NCBI GenBank assembly: GCA_030526355.1
Contig: JAUNDC010000006.1
Span: forward strand, 1 to 64,000
Source: Bacillota bacterium
GTDB taxonomy: Bacteria > Bacillota > Clostridia > Peptostreptococcales > Anaerovoracaceae
Direction of reading: 5' to 3'
Length of the DNA: 64,000 nt
In this document: piece after piece, positions 48,140-57,566 of the stretch
Position numbering within the stretch: position 1 is the stretch's first letter
How the letters are laid out: the number at the start of each line of letters is the position of its first letter
Notes under the pieces: model-generated
The model's database searches: none
What the model was told of the DNA's origin: nothing
What the model saw: only the letters and a program-made list of their open reading frames with translations
Program-made: the position numbers and the translations under genes

Positions 48140-49212
48140 CTGTATTTCCTGTTAATTGACTGTGCCGCTTTTATGCCCGTTTCCCACGCATTCTGAAGAT
48201 TGAAGCCGCCACATGGACCCTGTACATCCATAATTTCTCCGGCAATATACAATCCTACAGCCTTTTTTGACTCCATAGTTTCCATATTGACTTCATCCAT
48301 ACTGATTCCTCCCCCTGTACACTGTGCATTTTTCCAACCCTTAACACCTTTTACCGGCAGCTTCCAGCACTTCATTTCCTTAACACCAACCATATCCGAA
48401 AGCCTGCTGGTCAATATCCCGAAGGAGCTTTCTCTTCTTTCAATTTCCTCAGTGGTAAAGTCCGGTGCCAGATCCAGAATCAGATGATATCTGGTTAAGG
48501 CTTTTCTGAAATCTTCTCCATTGTCGGCTCTTATATAAAGACTCAGATTAAACACACATATTCCCGAAACACCGTCCTCCGTAAACTGTATTTCTCCTGT
48601 CTCTGCTTTAATCAGGCGGTCATCACGGTAAAGGCTTACCGTACCCTTTGCCCTGACACCTTTAATATTCCTGAAATCTCCACATTCGATTCCCGTCAGA
48701 ACCGGATATACTCTGTTTATAGTATGACCCAGCCTCGAAGCCATAGCATACCCGTCTCCCGTTGTCCCCATATGCGGTGCCGCCTTGCCGCCTGCAGCAA
48801 GTATTACATTGTCAGCCGCTATTCTAAGGCTTTCACAGCATATTTCATAGCTGCTGCCATTTCTTGCTATTCTCTCAACCGTTATTCCTGTCATTATATC
48901 GGTGCCCTGATCTGCCGCTGCCGCTGTGAGAACCCTCACAACATCCGAAGCCTGATTGGAGTAAGGATAATATCTGCCTTCGCTATCCTTATATGTCTCA
49001 AGCCCTCTGGATTTAAAAAATTCCAGGACGATTTCCTTATTGCTGCAGGCTTCATTGGTAATATTGCATCTGCCTCCACCCGTTGCTGAAATCTTTCGCC
49101 CCAGAATATTATTCTTTTCAAGTATGCATTTTTTTATTTTGCTGTCAAGCAAAGAAGCGGCAGCAAGTCCTGCCGCTCCGCCTCCTATAATACAAACATC
49201 ATATTTCTTCAT
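48136..49212 (-). CDS. HI0933/BaiN-family flavoprotein
   Basis: A 358-residue FAD protein with CIIGGGAAGLAAASLLD at the N-terminus, the family motif GGGRCNITN near residue 47 and the C-terminal CGGFNLQNAWETG. It is somewhat shorter than the usual 400 or so residues. BaiN, one member, reduces bile acids, but most are unassigned. It overlaps the HdeD-like gene by 14 bases and the COG2509 flavoprotein by four, a tightly coupled set. Confidence 0.9.
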   Translation of the reverse strand: MKKYDVCIIGGGAAGLAAASLLDSKIKKCILEKNNILGRKISATGGGRCNITNEACSNKEIVLEFFKSRGLETYKDSEGRYYPYSNQASDVVRVLTAAAADQGTDIMTGITVERIARNGSSYEICCESLRIAADNVILAAGGKAAPHMGTTGDGYAMASRLGHTINRVYPVLTGIECGDFRNIKGVRAKGTVSLYRDDRLIKAETGEIQFTEDGVSGICVFNLSLYIRADNGEDFRKALTRYHLILDLAPDFTTEEIERRESSFGILTSRLSDMVGVKEMKCWKLPVKGVKGWKNAQCTGGGISMDEVNMETMESKKAVGLYIAGEIMDVQGPCGGFNLQNAWETGIKAAQSINRKYR

Positions 49213-49876
49213 CTATGATTGCTCCCGCTTTTGCTTCAGCTTCTGCCTCTTCTTTTGCCTTGAGCCGTTCTGCCACCTTCTCCGGAGTTTCATCCTCATC
49301 GGTTATCAGAACAGCATCTCTCTTTCTCTTGTATATCTTCACATATGATTTTTTCTCATGAGGCATATTAATTCCAAGCTCGATAATGTTGATTCCCTGC
49401 ATTACCATGAATAATCCCAGCAGGAAAGTCGTAGTAAGCCATGCAACAAGAGGATTGATAAAGCCGAACAGACCTATCAATGAAGTAAGCACGCCGGTAA
49501 TCATCGTCGTGCGAAAATTCTTCAGTTTTTTCTCCTTGTTAATATGAGTTGCTGCTTCTATACGCAGTATTCCCGTAACAAGTACCCACATTCCGAATAC
49601 CATAGGTATGGCGGTATCAGCCACCAGCTGGTTGCACAGCACCAGAATACCGAGAAGCAGTGTTATCAGAGAATCGGTAAGTATCCATCCGTTGTTGTCC
49701 CCTTTATTGTGAAGACCTCGTCCTGACAGATATGCAATAGCATGTATGGCACCGTTAATCACCATAACAAGTCCCACTATAAAAGCCAGTGCCAGAAACG
49801 TCTGACCCGGACTGCTGAAGCAGAACGCTCCGGTCAGAACCATAAGTATACCGCCTATTATTGTTAAAATCCTCAT
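49199..49876 (-). CDS. HdeD-like DUF308 membrane protein
   Basis: A 225-residue protein with six hydrophobic segments in residues 1-170 as three two-helix DUF308 repeats, and a 50-residue charged cytoplasmic tail rich in Lys, Glu and Ala. HdeD proteins are linked to acid tolerance in enterobacteria; elsewhere their role is unknown. It precedes the flavoproteins in one transcription unit. Confidence 0.88.
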   Translation of the reverse strand: MRILTIIGGILMVLTGAFCFSSPGQTFLALAFIVGLVMVINGAIHAIAYLSGRGLHNKGDNNGWILTDSLITLLLGILVLCNQLVADTAIPMVFGMWVLVTGILRIEAATHINKEKKLKNFRTTMITGVLTSLIGLFGFINPLVAWLTTTFLLGLFMVMQGINIIELGINMPHEKKSYVKIYKRKRDAVLITDEDETPEKVAERLKAKEEAEAEAKAGAIIDEEI

Positions 49877-49895
49877 TTTTTTACTCCTTCAAAGA

Positions 49896-50045
49896 TTACC
49901 AGATATCATCAAATTCTCTTGTCTGAAACTCCTCTTCAGCCGACTCGATTTTCTCACTCTGCGTATCAATAAGTCGTGCCAGTGCGAAAACCCCTCCGGT
50001 TATTATAAATGCCCATCTTAAAATGCTGTTGATTTTTAAAATCAT
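49896..50045 (-). CDS. Small single-span membrane protein
   Basis: I do not recognise this 49-residue protein. After MILKINSILR, one hydrophobic helix (WAFIITGGVFALARLI) is followed by an acidic tail. The ATG at 50045 has AAAGGAT upstream; the longer frame has none. It lies 20 bases before the HdeD-like gene and is transcribed from a TATAAT-containing region near 50140. Confidence 0.65.
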   Translation of the reverse strand: MILKINSILRWAFIITGGVFALARLIDTQSEKIESAEEEFQTREFDDIW

Positions 50046-50238
50046 GTCATATCCTTTCACTGTTTTGATTTCGCGTCTGCGCCGCACCTGTCATGCAAAA
50101 GGCACGTGTATCAAATCGCGACAATTATTATAACATAGAATATACACCCGTAAAAAGAAGATTGTGTGTTTTCTGTTAAATTTCCTCTAAAAGTCGTGTA
50201 TAATAATTTCATACAATTACGGCAAAGGAGGGCTTACT

Positions 50239-51441
50239 GTGGACAGAGTGATACTTCACTGTGATATGAATGGTTTTTTTGCTTCCGTTGAGCTTCTGGA
50301 TTATCCAGAGCTGAGAAACAAGCCAATGGCTGTATGCGGCAATCCAGAAAACCGCCACGGTATTATATTGGCAAAAAATGAAATTGCCAAAAAATATGGC
50401 GTCGTAACAGCCGAAACACTATGGCAGGCAAGAAAGAAATGTCCAGCTCTTCAGGTTGTTCCTCCTCATCACAGTAAATACAAGCATTACAGCAAGCTTA
50501 TAAACGATATCTATCTTCGATTCACCGACATGGTAGAACCCTTCAGTGTAGACGAATCATGGCTTGATGTCACTGCCAGCAGACAGCTTTTCGGCACAGG
50601 GCGCGAGATTGCAGACATTATACGAGAAACCGTGAAAAATGAACTCGGCCTTACACTCTCAGTAGGCGTTTCCTTTAACAAAATCTTTGCCAAAATGGGA
50701 AGTGATTACAAGAAGCCGGATGCTACCACTGAAATCACCCGCGATAACTTCAGAAGCATACTGTGGCCTCTTGATATACATGAAATGTTCTTCGTAGGAA
50801 ATGCCACTGCCCGAAGACTTAACGAATGCGGCATCAAGACAATAGGCGAGCTGGCCCTTTCAGACAAAAAAATGATAACATCCATGCTTGGCAAACAGGG
50901 CGGTGTAATCCATGATTATGCCAATGGGCTGGATACAACTCCTGTACTCAGATTCAATGAGCAGGAAAAGGTAAAATCCATAGGAAACGGAACTACCTTC
51001 AGGCGCAATCTGCAGGGTGAAAAGGATATCCGCACAGCAGTCACAGGCCTTTCCGACACAGTCGCTTCACGACTGAGAAACCACCGCATGAAGGCATTTG
51101 GAGTCAAGGTGGATATCAAGGATCCGGCCTTTAAGGTTATTTCCAGACAGCAGCAGCTTGACAACCCTACGAATCTGACGGATATTATCGCAGACACTGC
51201 AATGTCCATAATCAGAAAGTCGTGGAGAATGCGAGATTCCATAAGAATGCTTACCATTACCGCCATCAATCTGTGTGATGAAAACCAGGCACAGCAGCTT
51301 TCGCTGTTTTCCGATGAAAATGTACTTGCCGAAAAAGGTGAAAAGGTAGAACGTGCAATGGACGATATAAGAAAAAAATTCGGAACCGACGCAATAAAGT
51401 TCGGTTCCGTAATAGATAATGATATAGGTCTTGATCAATAG
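50239..51441 (+). CDS. dinB: DNA polymerase IV (DinB)
   Basis: A 400-residue Y-family translesion polymerase. The first catalytic aspartate is in HCDMNGFFASVE and the second pair in SVDESWLDVT near residue 103; a helix-hairpin-helix thumb and the little-finger domain follow. The start codon is GTG behind AAAGGAGGG. A TATAAT at 50199-50204 gives a likely -10. No LexA-type GAACN4GTTC box is visible upstream. It converges on pfkA with only four bases between them. Confidence 0.96.
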   Translation: MDRVILHCDMNGFFASVELLDYPELRNKPMAVCGNPENRHGIILAKNEIAKKYGVVTAETLWQARKKCPALQVVPPHHSKYKHYSKLINDIYLRFTDMVEPFSVDESWLDVTASRQLFGTGREIADIIRETVKNELGLTLSVGVSFNKIFAKMGSDYKKPDATTEITRDNFRSILWPLDIHEMFFVGNATARRLNECGIKTIGELALSDKKMITSMLGKQGGVIHDYANGLDTTPVLRFNEQEKVKSIGNGTTFRRNLQGEKDIRTAVTGLSDTVASRLRNHRMKAFGVKVDIKDPAFKVISRQQQLDNPTNLTDIIADTAMSIIRKSWRMRDSIRMLTITAINLCDENQAQQLSLFSDENVLAEKGEKVERAMDDIRKKFGTDAIKFGSVIDNDIGLDQ

Positions 51442-51445
51442 CTTC

Positions 51446-52405
51446 TCAGGCAAGTACCTCTGCCAGCTCATAAAGCTTGAAATCGAACTCCCGCTTCATG
51501 GCAAGAGCCTTCTCCAGCTCATATGCAACAACCTCATTTCCACATACACCTATGGCTCTGCTGTCAGCATCATCATACAGCAGCTCGACCGCTTTTGTGG
51601 CTGTAAGGCTTGCCAGAAGCCTGTCTCTTGCCGACGGAGTGCCTCCGCGCTGGATATATCCCGGAACTACCGCGCGGGTTTCGCGCCCCGTCGTTTCCTC
51701 AATCATTTTTGTCAGCTCCTGTGTACCTGTTTCCACACCCTCAGCTTTGACTATTATGCTGTGGAGCTTTCCTGACTGCTGACCTCTGAGCACCTTTCTG
51801 CATACTTCATTAATATCCACCTCAACCTCTGGAACCAGAATTACATCAGCACCTCCGGCCAGACCTGCATGCAGTGCGATATCCCCGCAGTTTCTGCCCA
51901 TCACTTCAATTATTGTGGCGCGTTCATGAGCCGAAGAAGTATCTCTTATGTTGGAAATAAGGGATAATACAGTATTCACCGCTGTATCAAAGCCTATAGT
52001 GTAATCAGTATACCCAAGATCGTTGTCAATTGTTCCTGGAACTCCCATCACTTTAACACCACGTCTTGCAAGCTCCAGCCCGCCTGTAAGCGAGCCATCA
52101 CCGCCTATAACAACCAGTCCTTCTATACCAAAGGTCTCAAGCATCTTCACCGCATGCTCCTGACCTTCTCTTGTCATAAATCTTTCGCTTCTTGCTGTTC
52201 TGAGAACAGTCCCTCCTCGCTGCAGTATGTCACCGACCGAATGTCTCTGCAGCTTTTCGATTTCACCGTCAAGAAGGCCTTCGTAGCCTCTTTGTATTCC
52301 AAATACATCCATACCGAGAGACAGTCCCTTCCTCACCGCTGCTCTGACAGCAGCATTCATTCCAGGAGAATCGCCTCCGCTGGTAAGTACACCTATCTTT
52401 TTCAT
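51446..52405 (-). CDS. pfkA: ATP-dependent 6-phosphofructokinase
   Basis: A 319-residue enzyme, the length of bacterial PfkA. GVLTSGGDSPGMNAA starts the ATP site, TIDNDLGYTDYTIGFDTAVN holds the catalytic base, and VMGRNCGDIA is the sugar-phosphate region. Gly at GGDGSLTG position favours ATP over pyrophosphate, as inference. The inner ATG, seven bases after GGGGG, is chosen over 52411. It follows dnaE by 47 bases, a common Firmicutes order, but pyk does not follow. Confidence 0.96.
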   Translation of the reverse strand: MKKIGVLTSGGDSPGMNAAVRAAVRKGLSLGMDVFGIQRGYEGLLDGEIEKLQRHSVGDILQRGGTVLRTARSERFMTREGQEHAVKMLETFGIEGLVVIGGDGSLTGGLELARRGVKVMGVPGTIDNDLGYTDYTIGFDTAVNTVLSLISNIRDTSSAHERATIIEVMGRNCGDIALHAGLAGGADVILVPEVEVDINEVCRKVLRGQQSGKLHSIIVKAEGVETGTQELTKMIEETTGRETRAVVPGYIQRGGTPSARDRLLASLTATKAVELLYDDADSRAIGVCGNEVVAYELEKALAMKREFDFKLYELAEVLA

Positions 52406-52452
52406 TTTCATGCCCCCTTGTCTTCAAAAATTATGTTAAAATTCAGGTAGTA

Positions 52453-55400
52453 TCAGCCTTTATAGTTTTCAGCACCGACGATATCGGTAATGGCTTTCCT
52501 GAAGCCTTCATCAGGATTTACCCACAGTTCCTTTTCCGTCCTGAATGAGCCGCCCTGCGGCATATATATTATAGCCTGATAGTGCCCTCTGTGGGCAAGC
52601 ATCACCTGCTTGATCAGGCTCAGAGTTCTGCTGGTATCACCTGGCGGAAGCTTTATCTTCACCAGACCGTCAGGAGAGTCCGGCACACCCTCATCGGCAG
52701 CCTTTTTCTCCCCGATATCCTCTTCCAGAGATTTCAGATCTACGATTTTCTCTGCCAGCAGCTTAGGCATCTCGCCTTCCTTGAAATTAATGCTTCCTGT
52801 AATGGAAACGATGCTGTCTTCAGCTGTAAGTACTCCGAATCTTTCGTAGATATTCGGAAATACGACCACCTCCACCGTTCCGTACAAGTCCTCCATATCA
52901 ACAAAGGCCATCATCTTGTTATTTTTGGTGATAAGGTTTTTCTTTGATGTTATTATTCCCGCCATAGTCGCCTGCATTCCGTCTCTTACGAAGGTGTGCA
53001 TTTCGCCCTGCTCTTCACTGTCAAGAACATCGGCGAGATCCTGAGATGTTACGGTCACAAGCCGCTCTATCCTGTCAGCGTATTCATCAAGCGGATGCGA
53101 CGTTATGTATACTCCCAGCATTTCCTTTTCCTGCCCTATAAGAATGTCCTGTTCAAAATTCCTGACATCCGGAAGGACATCCATTGACCGGCTCTCCTGC
53201 ATAGTATCTGCATTCAGCTGAAAAAGCGACATCTGTCCTTCGATGTTGTTTCTGGCACTGGACTGTGCCGACTCCATCAGACTCTCATATACTGCCAGAT
53301 GAGCCGCCCTGTTCTCATTGAGGCAGTCGAGAGCCCCGGCCTTGATCAGGCTTTCCACAGCCTTTTTATTTACTTTATGGATATCTACATTCTCAATAAA
53401 CCGGAAAATATTCTCCGGCTTTCCCTTGTTTTCCCGTGCTTCAATAATTGCATCTATCGCTCCCTCTCCTACATTTTTGACACCCAGAAGTCCGAAGCGT
53501 ATCTTTCCGTCCACAACAGAGAATTTCTTACGGCTTTCGTTTATGTCAGGAGGCAGAACTTCAATTCCCATTTCAGTGCAGTTTCTCATATACTTGGCTA
53601 TTGCATCAGAATCACCCATAACACTGGTCATCAGAGCAGCCATAAATTCAACTGGGTAGTGAGCTTTCAGATATCCTGTCTCATATGCGACCACCGCATA
53701 CGCAGCGGCATGCGACTTGTTAAAAGCATATTCTGCGAAGCTTACCATCTGATTAAAAATCTCTTCTGCAATCTTTTCGGGAACTCCATTTCTGATACAG
53801 CCTGCTATCTCCACATTACCATCATCATCCAGCTTGCCGTTTATGAAGTAATCCTTTTCCTGGAGCATCACGTCCATTTTTTTCTTTCCCATTGCACGCC
53901 TTACCAGATCGGAACGTCCATAGGAATAGCCTCCCAGGTCTCTTACTATCTGCATAACCTGCTCCTGATACACCAGACAGCCATAGGTTACTGACAGTAT
54001 CGGCTCCAGACTTTCATGAAGATATTCTATATTATCAGGATGCTTCTTGTTGTCGATATACGTAGGTATCGAAGCCATAGGACCCGGTCTGTAAAGTGAT
54101 ATACCTGCGACAATATCTTCAAAGCAGTCCGGCTTAAGGTTTTTCATGAACTGGGTCATACCACCGCTTTCCAACTGAAATATACCCTGTGTATTTCCTG
54201 AAGCTATCATCTCATAAACGGCAGGATCATCATAATCCATAGAAGAAAAATCTATTTTCACGCCGTGCTCCGCTTCAATCATTTCAAGGGCATCACGTAT
54301 GACAGTCAGGTTTCTCAGCCCCAGGAAGTCCATCTTGAGCAGTCCCAGCTCCTCGATTGTTGTCATGTTGAACTGCGTCGACAGTCCCTTATCCGCCAGA
54401 TACAATGGCACATATTCATCTATGCTTTTTCTTGAAATAACTACCCCGGCAGCATGAGTCGATGCATGGCGCGGCATGCCTTCTATGGCGCGAGCCATAT
54501 CAATTACCTTTCTTGTTGTCTCTTCATTCTCATATTTAGCCTTCAGCTCCGGGCTGGTTTCCAGTGCCAGATCGATAGTCATTTTGAGCGAAAACGGGAT
54601 TGCCTTGGCAATGGCATCTGTTTCCGGATAGCTTACATTAAGCACTCTGCCTACATCTCTGACCGCCTGCTTGGCCTTCATGGTTCCGAAGGTTATTATC
54701 TGGCATACCTTGTCTTCTCCGTATTTTTCAGTAACGTAATCGATTACCTCACCACGCCGTTCATAGCAGAAGTCTATATCGATATCCGGCATGCTGACAC
54801 GCTCCGGATTGAGAAATCTCTCAAATATCAGGTTGTATTTTATCGGATCTATATCGGTGATACGCAAAGTGTACGCTACAATACTCCCCGCAGCAGACCC
54901 TCTGCCGGGGCCTACCATGATACCGTTCTCCTTTGCATAATTGATGAAATCCCACACTATAAGGAAGTATTCAACATATCCCATCTTCTCGATTATACTC
55001 AGCTCATAATCGAGCCGCCTCTGAAGCTCCGCCATCTCCGCCTGTGAAGCCTGTGGATATCTCTCCGTCAGTCCCTTCTCGCACAGCTGTCTCAGATAAG
55101 CTCTGTTTTCCATACCCTCCGGTGCATTGAACTCCGGCAGATGAAGCTCACCGAAGGTAAAGCTCACATTGCACTGCTCCGCTATTTCAGCTGTATTGTC
55201 GACAGCCTCCGGAATATTTGAGAATATCTTTCTCATCTCGTCTTCTGATTTGAGATAGAACTGATCATTGGGGAACCTCATCCTGTTCTCTTCATCGATG
55301 GTCGATGCCGTCTGTATACACATCAGCACATCCTGTGCCTCCGCATCCTCCCGATTTACATAATGAACGTCATTGGTGGCAACAAAAGGAATTCCCGTTT

Positions 55401-55983
55401 CCTCATGGAGTTTTTTCATATCCGGCAGGATACGCGCCTCCTCTTCAAGACCCTGATCCTGAAGCTCAAGGTAAAAATTCCCTACTCCGAATATTTCCAG
55501 CATTTCCATTGCTTCACGCTTTGCTCCATCATAATCGCCGTTCAGCAGCCTGTGCTGAATCTCTCCCGCAAGACACGCCGAAAGTGCTATGATACCTTCG
55601 CTGTACTGACGAAGTACATTTTTATCTATTCGCGGCTTATAGTAGAACCCGTGACGGTATCCCTCCGACACGATCTTCATCAGATTCCTGTAGCCCTGAT
55701 TGTTTTTAGCAAGAAGCACAAGGTGTCCCATTCTTTTGTCCTTTTCAGGATCCTTGTCAAACAAAGTCCTCGCCGCAGTGTAGACCTCACAGCCTATGAC
55801 CGGCTTGATCCCCTGTTTATTGCATTCTCTGTAAAAATCTATTACACCGAACATCACTCCATGGTCTGTTATGGCAAGTGAAGTCATCCCCAGCTCTTTC
55901 GCTCTGGCAACAATATCCTTTATCCTGGCAGCTCCGTCAAGGAGACTGTATTCGGTATGTACGTGTAAATGTGTAAAAGCCAT
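52453..55983 (-). CDS. dnaE: DNA polymerase III subunit alpha (DnaE)
   Basis: An 1176-residue replicative polymerase of the DnaE type. The N-terminal PHP domain begins THLHVHTEYSLLDGAARI, the palm has PDIDIDFCYERR with the catalytic aspartates, and HHH and OB-fold domains (ATMAGIITSKKNLITKNNKMMAF) follow. No 3'-5' exonuclease insertion is present, so this is DnaE rather than PolC. Confidence 0.98.
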   Translation of the reverse strand: MAFTHLHVHTEYSLLDGAARIKDIVARAKELGMTSLAITDHGVMFGVIDFYRECNKQGIKPVIGCEVYTAARTLFDKDPEKDKRMGHLVLLAKNNQGYRNLMKIVSEGYRHGFYYKPRIDKNVLRQYSEGIIALSACLAGEIQHRLLNGDYDGAKREAMEMLEIFGVGNFYLELQDQGLEEEARILPDMKKLHEETGIPFVATNDVHYVNREDAEAQDVLMCIQTASTIDEENRMRFPNDQFYLKSEDEMRKIFSNIPEAVDNTAEIAEQCNVSFTFGELHLPEFNAPEGMENRAYLRQLCEKGLTERYPQASQAEMAELQRRLDYELSIIEKMGYVEYFLIVWDFINYAKENGIMVGPGRGSAAGSIVAYTLRITDIDPIKYNLIFERFLNPERVSMPDIDIDFCYERRGEVIDYVTEKYGEDKVCQIITFGTMKAKQAVRDVGRVLNVSYPETDAIAKAIPFSLKMTIDLALETSPELKAKYENEETTRKVIDMARAIEGMPRHASTHAAGVVISRKSIDEYVPLYLADKGLSTQFNMTTIEELGLLKMDFLGLRNLTVIRDALEMIEAEHGVKIDFSSMDYDDPAVYEMIASGNTQGIFQLESGGMTQFMKNLKPDCFEDIVAGISLYRPGPMASIPTYIDNKKHPDNIEYLHESLEPILSVTYGCLVYQEQVMQIVRDLGGYSYGRSDLVRRAMGKKKMDVMLQEKDYFINGKLDDDGNVEIAGCIRNGVPEKIAEEIFNQMVSFAEYAFNKSHAAAYAVVAYETGYLKAHYPVEFMAALMTSVMGDSDAIAKYMRNCTEMGIEVLPPDINESRKKFSVVDGKIRFGLLGVKNVGEGAIDAIIEARENKGKPENIFRFIENVDIHKVNKKAVESLIKAGALDCLNENRAAHLAVYESLMESAQSSARNNIEGQMSLFQLNADTMQESRSMDVLPDVRNFEQDILIGQEKEMLGVYITSHPLDEYADRIERLVTVTSQDLADVLDSEEQGEMHTFVRDGMQATMAGIITSKKNLITKNNKMMAFVDMEDLYGTVEVVVFPNIYERFGVLTAEDSIVSITGSINFKEGEMPKLLAEKIVDLKSLEEDIGEKKAADEGVPDSPDGLVKIKLPPGDTSRTLSLIKQVMLAHRGHYQAIIYMPQGGSFRTEKELWVNPDEGFRKAITDIVGAENYKG

Positions 55984-56123
55984 GTTTTTTACCTCATAAA
56001 AAAGTTATTACTATTTTACCATGAAATTTAACACTGAAAATATATTTTTTCTCTTTTAAAAGTATATTAGATACAGTAAAATGTAAAAGTGTGGATGACG
56101 TGAAACGTCGAAGGAGAGCAGCT

Positions 56124-57521
56124 ATGAAAAAAATCATTTTGACAACAGCCACAGTAATTGTGATAATACTGGCAGCATTGACAGCAGCCACTATCGGATA
56201 TACCAGATCATCAGACTATACAAGCGACAGTCTTCCGGATAATACTACAGTCAACGGAATCGATTGCTCAGGAATGGATTATGCAGAAGCTACAGATAAG
56301 CTGTCTGAAGCGTGGAACAGCCGTACCATTATCATATCAGGCAATCTTAATGAAGAGCTTGCCCGATTTACTGATTTCGGCTTTACCTACGATATCGATG
56401 CGCCTGTCAAGGATATCAAAAAAGACAACCTGATACTTGCAGCGGCAAATCATTATTTCAAAACCCCGCTGTCAGTATCCATACCTATGATAGTATCCGA
56501 TTTCAGCTTTGAATTCAAGCAGGCTGTAACAAGCTCGGATTTTCTTCACAGAGGAACAGCCACCGTAAGCAGAGACGCATATGTCGATCTGGAGGATCCT
56601 GATTTTCCGATTATTCCTGAGGTGTACGGAACCAGCTCTGATACAGAGAAATTCTTCAACAGGCTGATTCACCACATCCAGCTGGGGGATATCAGATTTA
56701 TCTTTGACGAAAGAGACTATTACACAATGCCTGAGGTCACTGCCGATGACGAAGACCTCATCGATTATCAGAAATACTGCAGGAAGTATCTGAAACAGAA
56801 AATCACATACAAGCTTGGGAATGAATCCTTCACAATATCCGCAGAACAGCTTGATAAGCTGCTTGCCGACGATCATTCAGGCAAGGCGGAAGAAGAAGCT
56901 GTTGCCGGATACGTCAAGGAGCTGGCTGCAAAATACGACAATGTAGGCGGCAAAAGAGAATTCACCTCCCTTACAGGCTATAAAGTCACAGTGGAAGGCG
57001 GCACCTACGGCTGGATGATCGATCAGGAAAAAGAAACAAAGAAGCTCATCAACGATATCAATTCCCACAAAAATGTCACGCGAAAGCCTGTATACTCGGC
57101 TGAAGGCTATGGAGAATACAGCCGCGACATGGGAAATACATACATTGATGTTGATATTACCAGACAGACTGTAACCTACTTTAAAAACGGAGAACAGAAG
57201 TTCACTTCAAAATGTGTCACAGGCTGTCAGGCAACAGGCACAACCACCGATATCGGAGCCTATTATATTCTCAACAAGGTCACCGATGTGGTCCTCAGAG
57301 GCGATAACGGTGATGGGACTGAGTATGAGAGTCCTGTTAAATACTGGCTCGGCGTGACCTGGACCGGAGAAGGCTTCCATGATGCTGACTGGAGAAACAA
57401 ATTCGGCGGCGATATATGGAAAAGGAACGGCAGTCACGGCTGCATAAATATGCCTCCGAAGGTAATGCCTGAATTCTACAGGATGATAGATGTTGGAATT
57501 CCTGTTGTTAATCATTATTGA
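56124..57521 (+). CDS. L,D-transpeptidase with PG-binding-4 region
   Basis: A 465-residue exported protein. The ATG at 56124 follows AAGGAGAG; the longer GTG frame is less likely. An N-terminal signal anchor (about 5-28) is followed by two PG_binding_4/VanW-like segments (about 50-300) and a C-terminal YkuD domain with the catalytic motif GSHGCINMPP. It would make 3-3 cross-links in peptidoglycan or attach proteins to it. It is a lone plus-strand gene, divergent from dnaE, and shares a terminator with telA. Confidence 0.95.
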   Translation: MKKIILTTATVIVIILAALTAATIGYTRSSDYTSDSLPDNTTVNGIDCSGMDYAEATDKLSEAWNSRTIIISGNLNEELARFTDFGFTYDIDAPVKDIKKDNLILAAANHYFKTPLSVSIPMIVSDFSFEFKQAVTSSDFLHRGTATVSRDAYVDLEDPDFPIIPEVYGTSSDTEKFFNRLIHHIQLGDIRFIFDERDYYTMPEVTADDEDLIDYQKYCRKYLKQKITYKLGNESFTISAEQLDKLLADDHSGKAEEEAVAGYVKELAAKYDNVGGKREFTSLTGYKVTVEGGTYGWMIDQEKETKKLINDINSHKNVTRKPVYSAEGYGEYSRDMGNTYIDVDITRQTVTYFKNGEQKFTSKCVTGCQATGTTTDIGAYYILNKVTDVVLRGDNGDGTEYESPVKYWLGVTWTGEGFHDADWRNKFGGDIWKRNGSHGCINMPPKVMPEFYRMIDVGIPVVNHY

Positions 57522-57530
57522 TAATCCATA

Positions 57531-57563
57531 AAAAAAGAGGGCTTATAATAAATAAGCCCTTTT
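57531..57563. terminator. Bidirectional intrinsic terminator
   Basis: GGGCTTAT (57539-57546) and ATAAGCCC (57552-57559) pair, flanked by an A run on the left and TTTT on the right. It serves the L,D-transpeptidase and the convergent telA-like gene. Confidence 0.88.
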
Positions 57564-57566
57564 ATA

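Noticed and set aside
50100..50238. SOS box for dinB
   Set aside because: No GAACN4GTTC-like motif is visible between the divergent genes.
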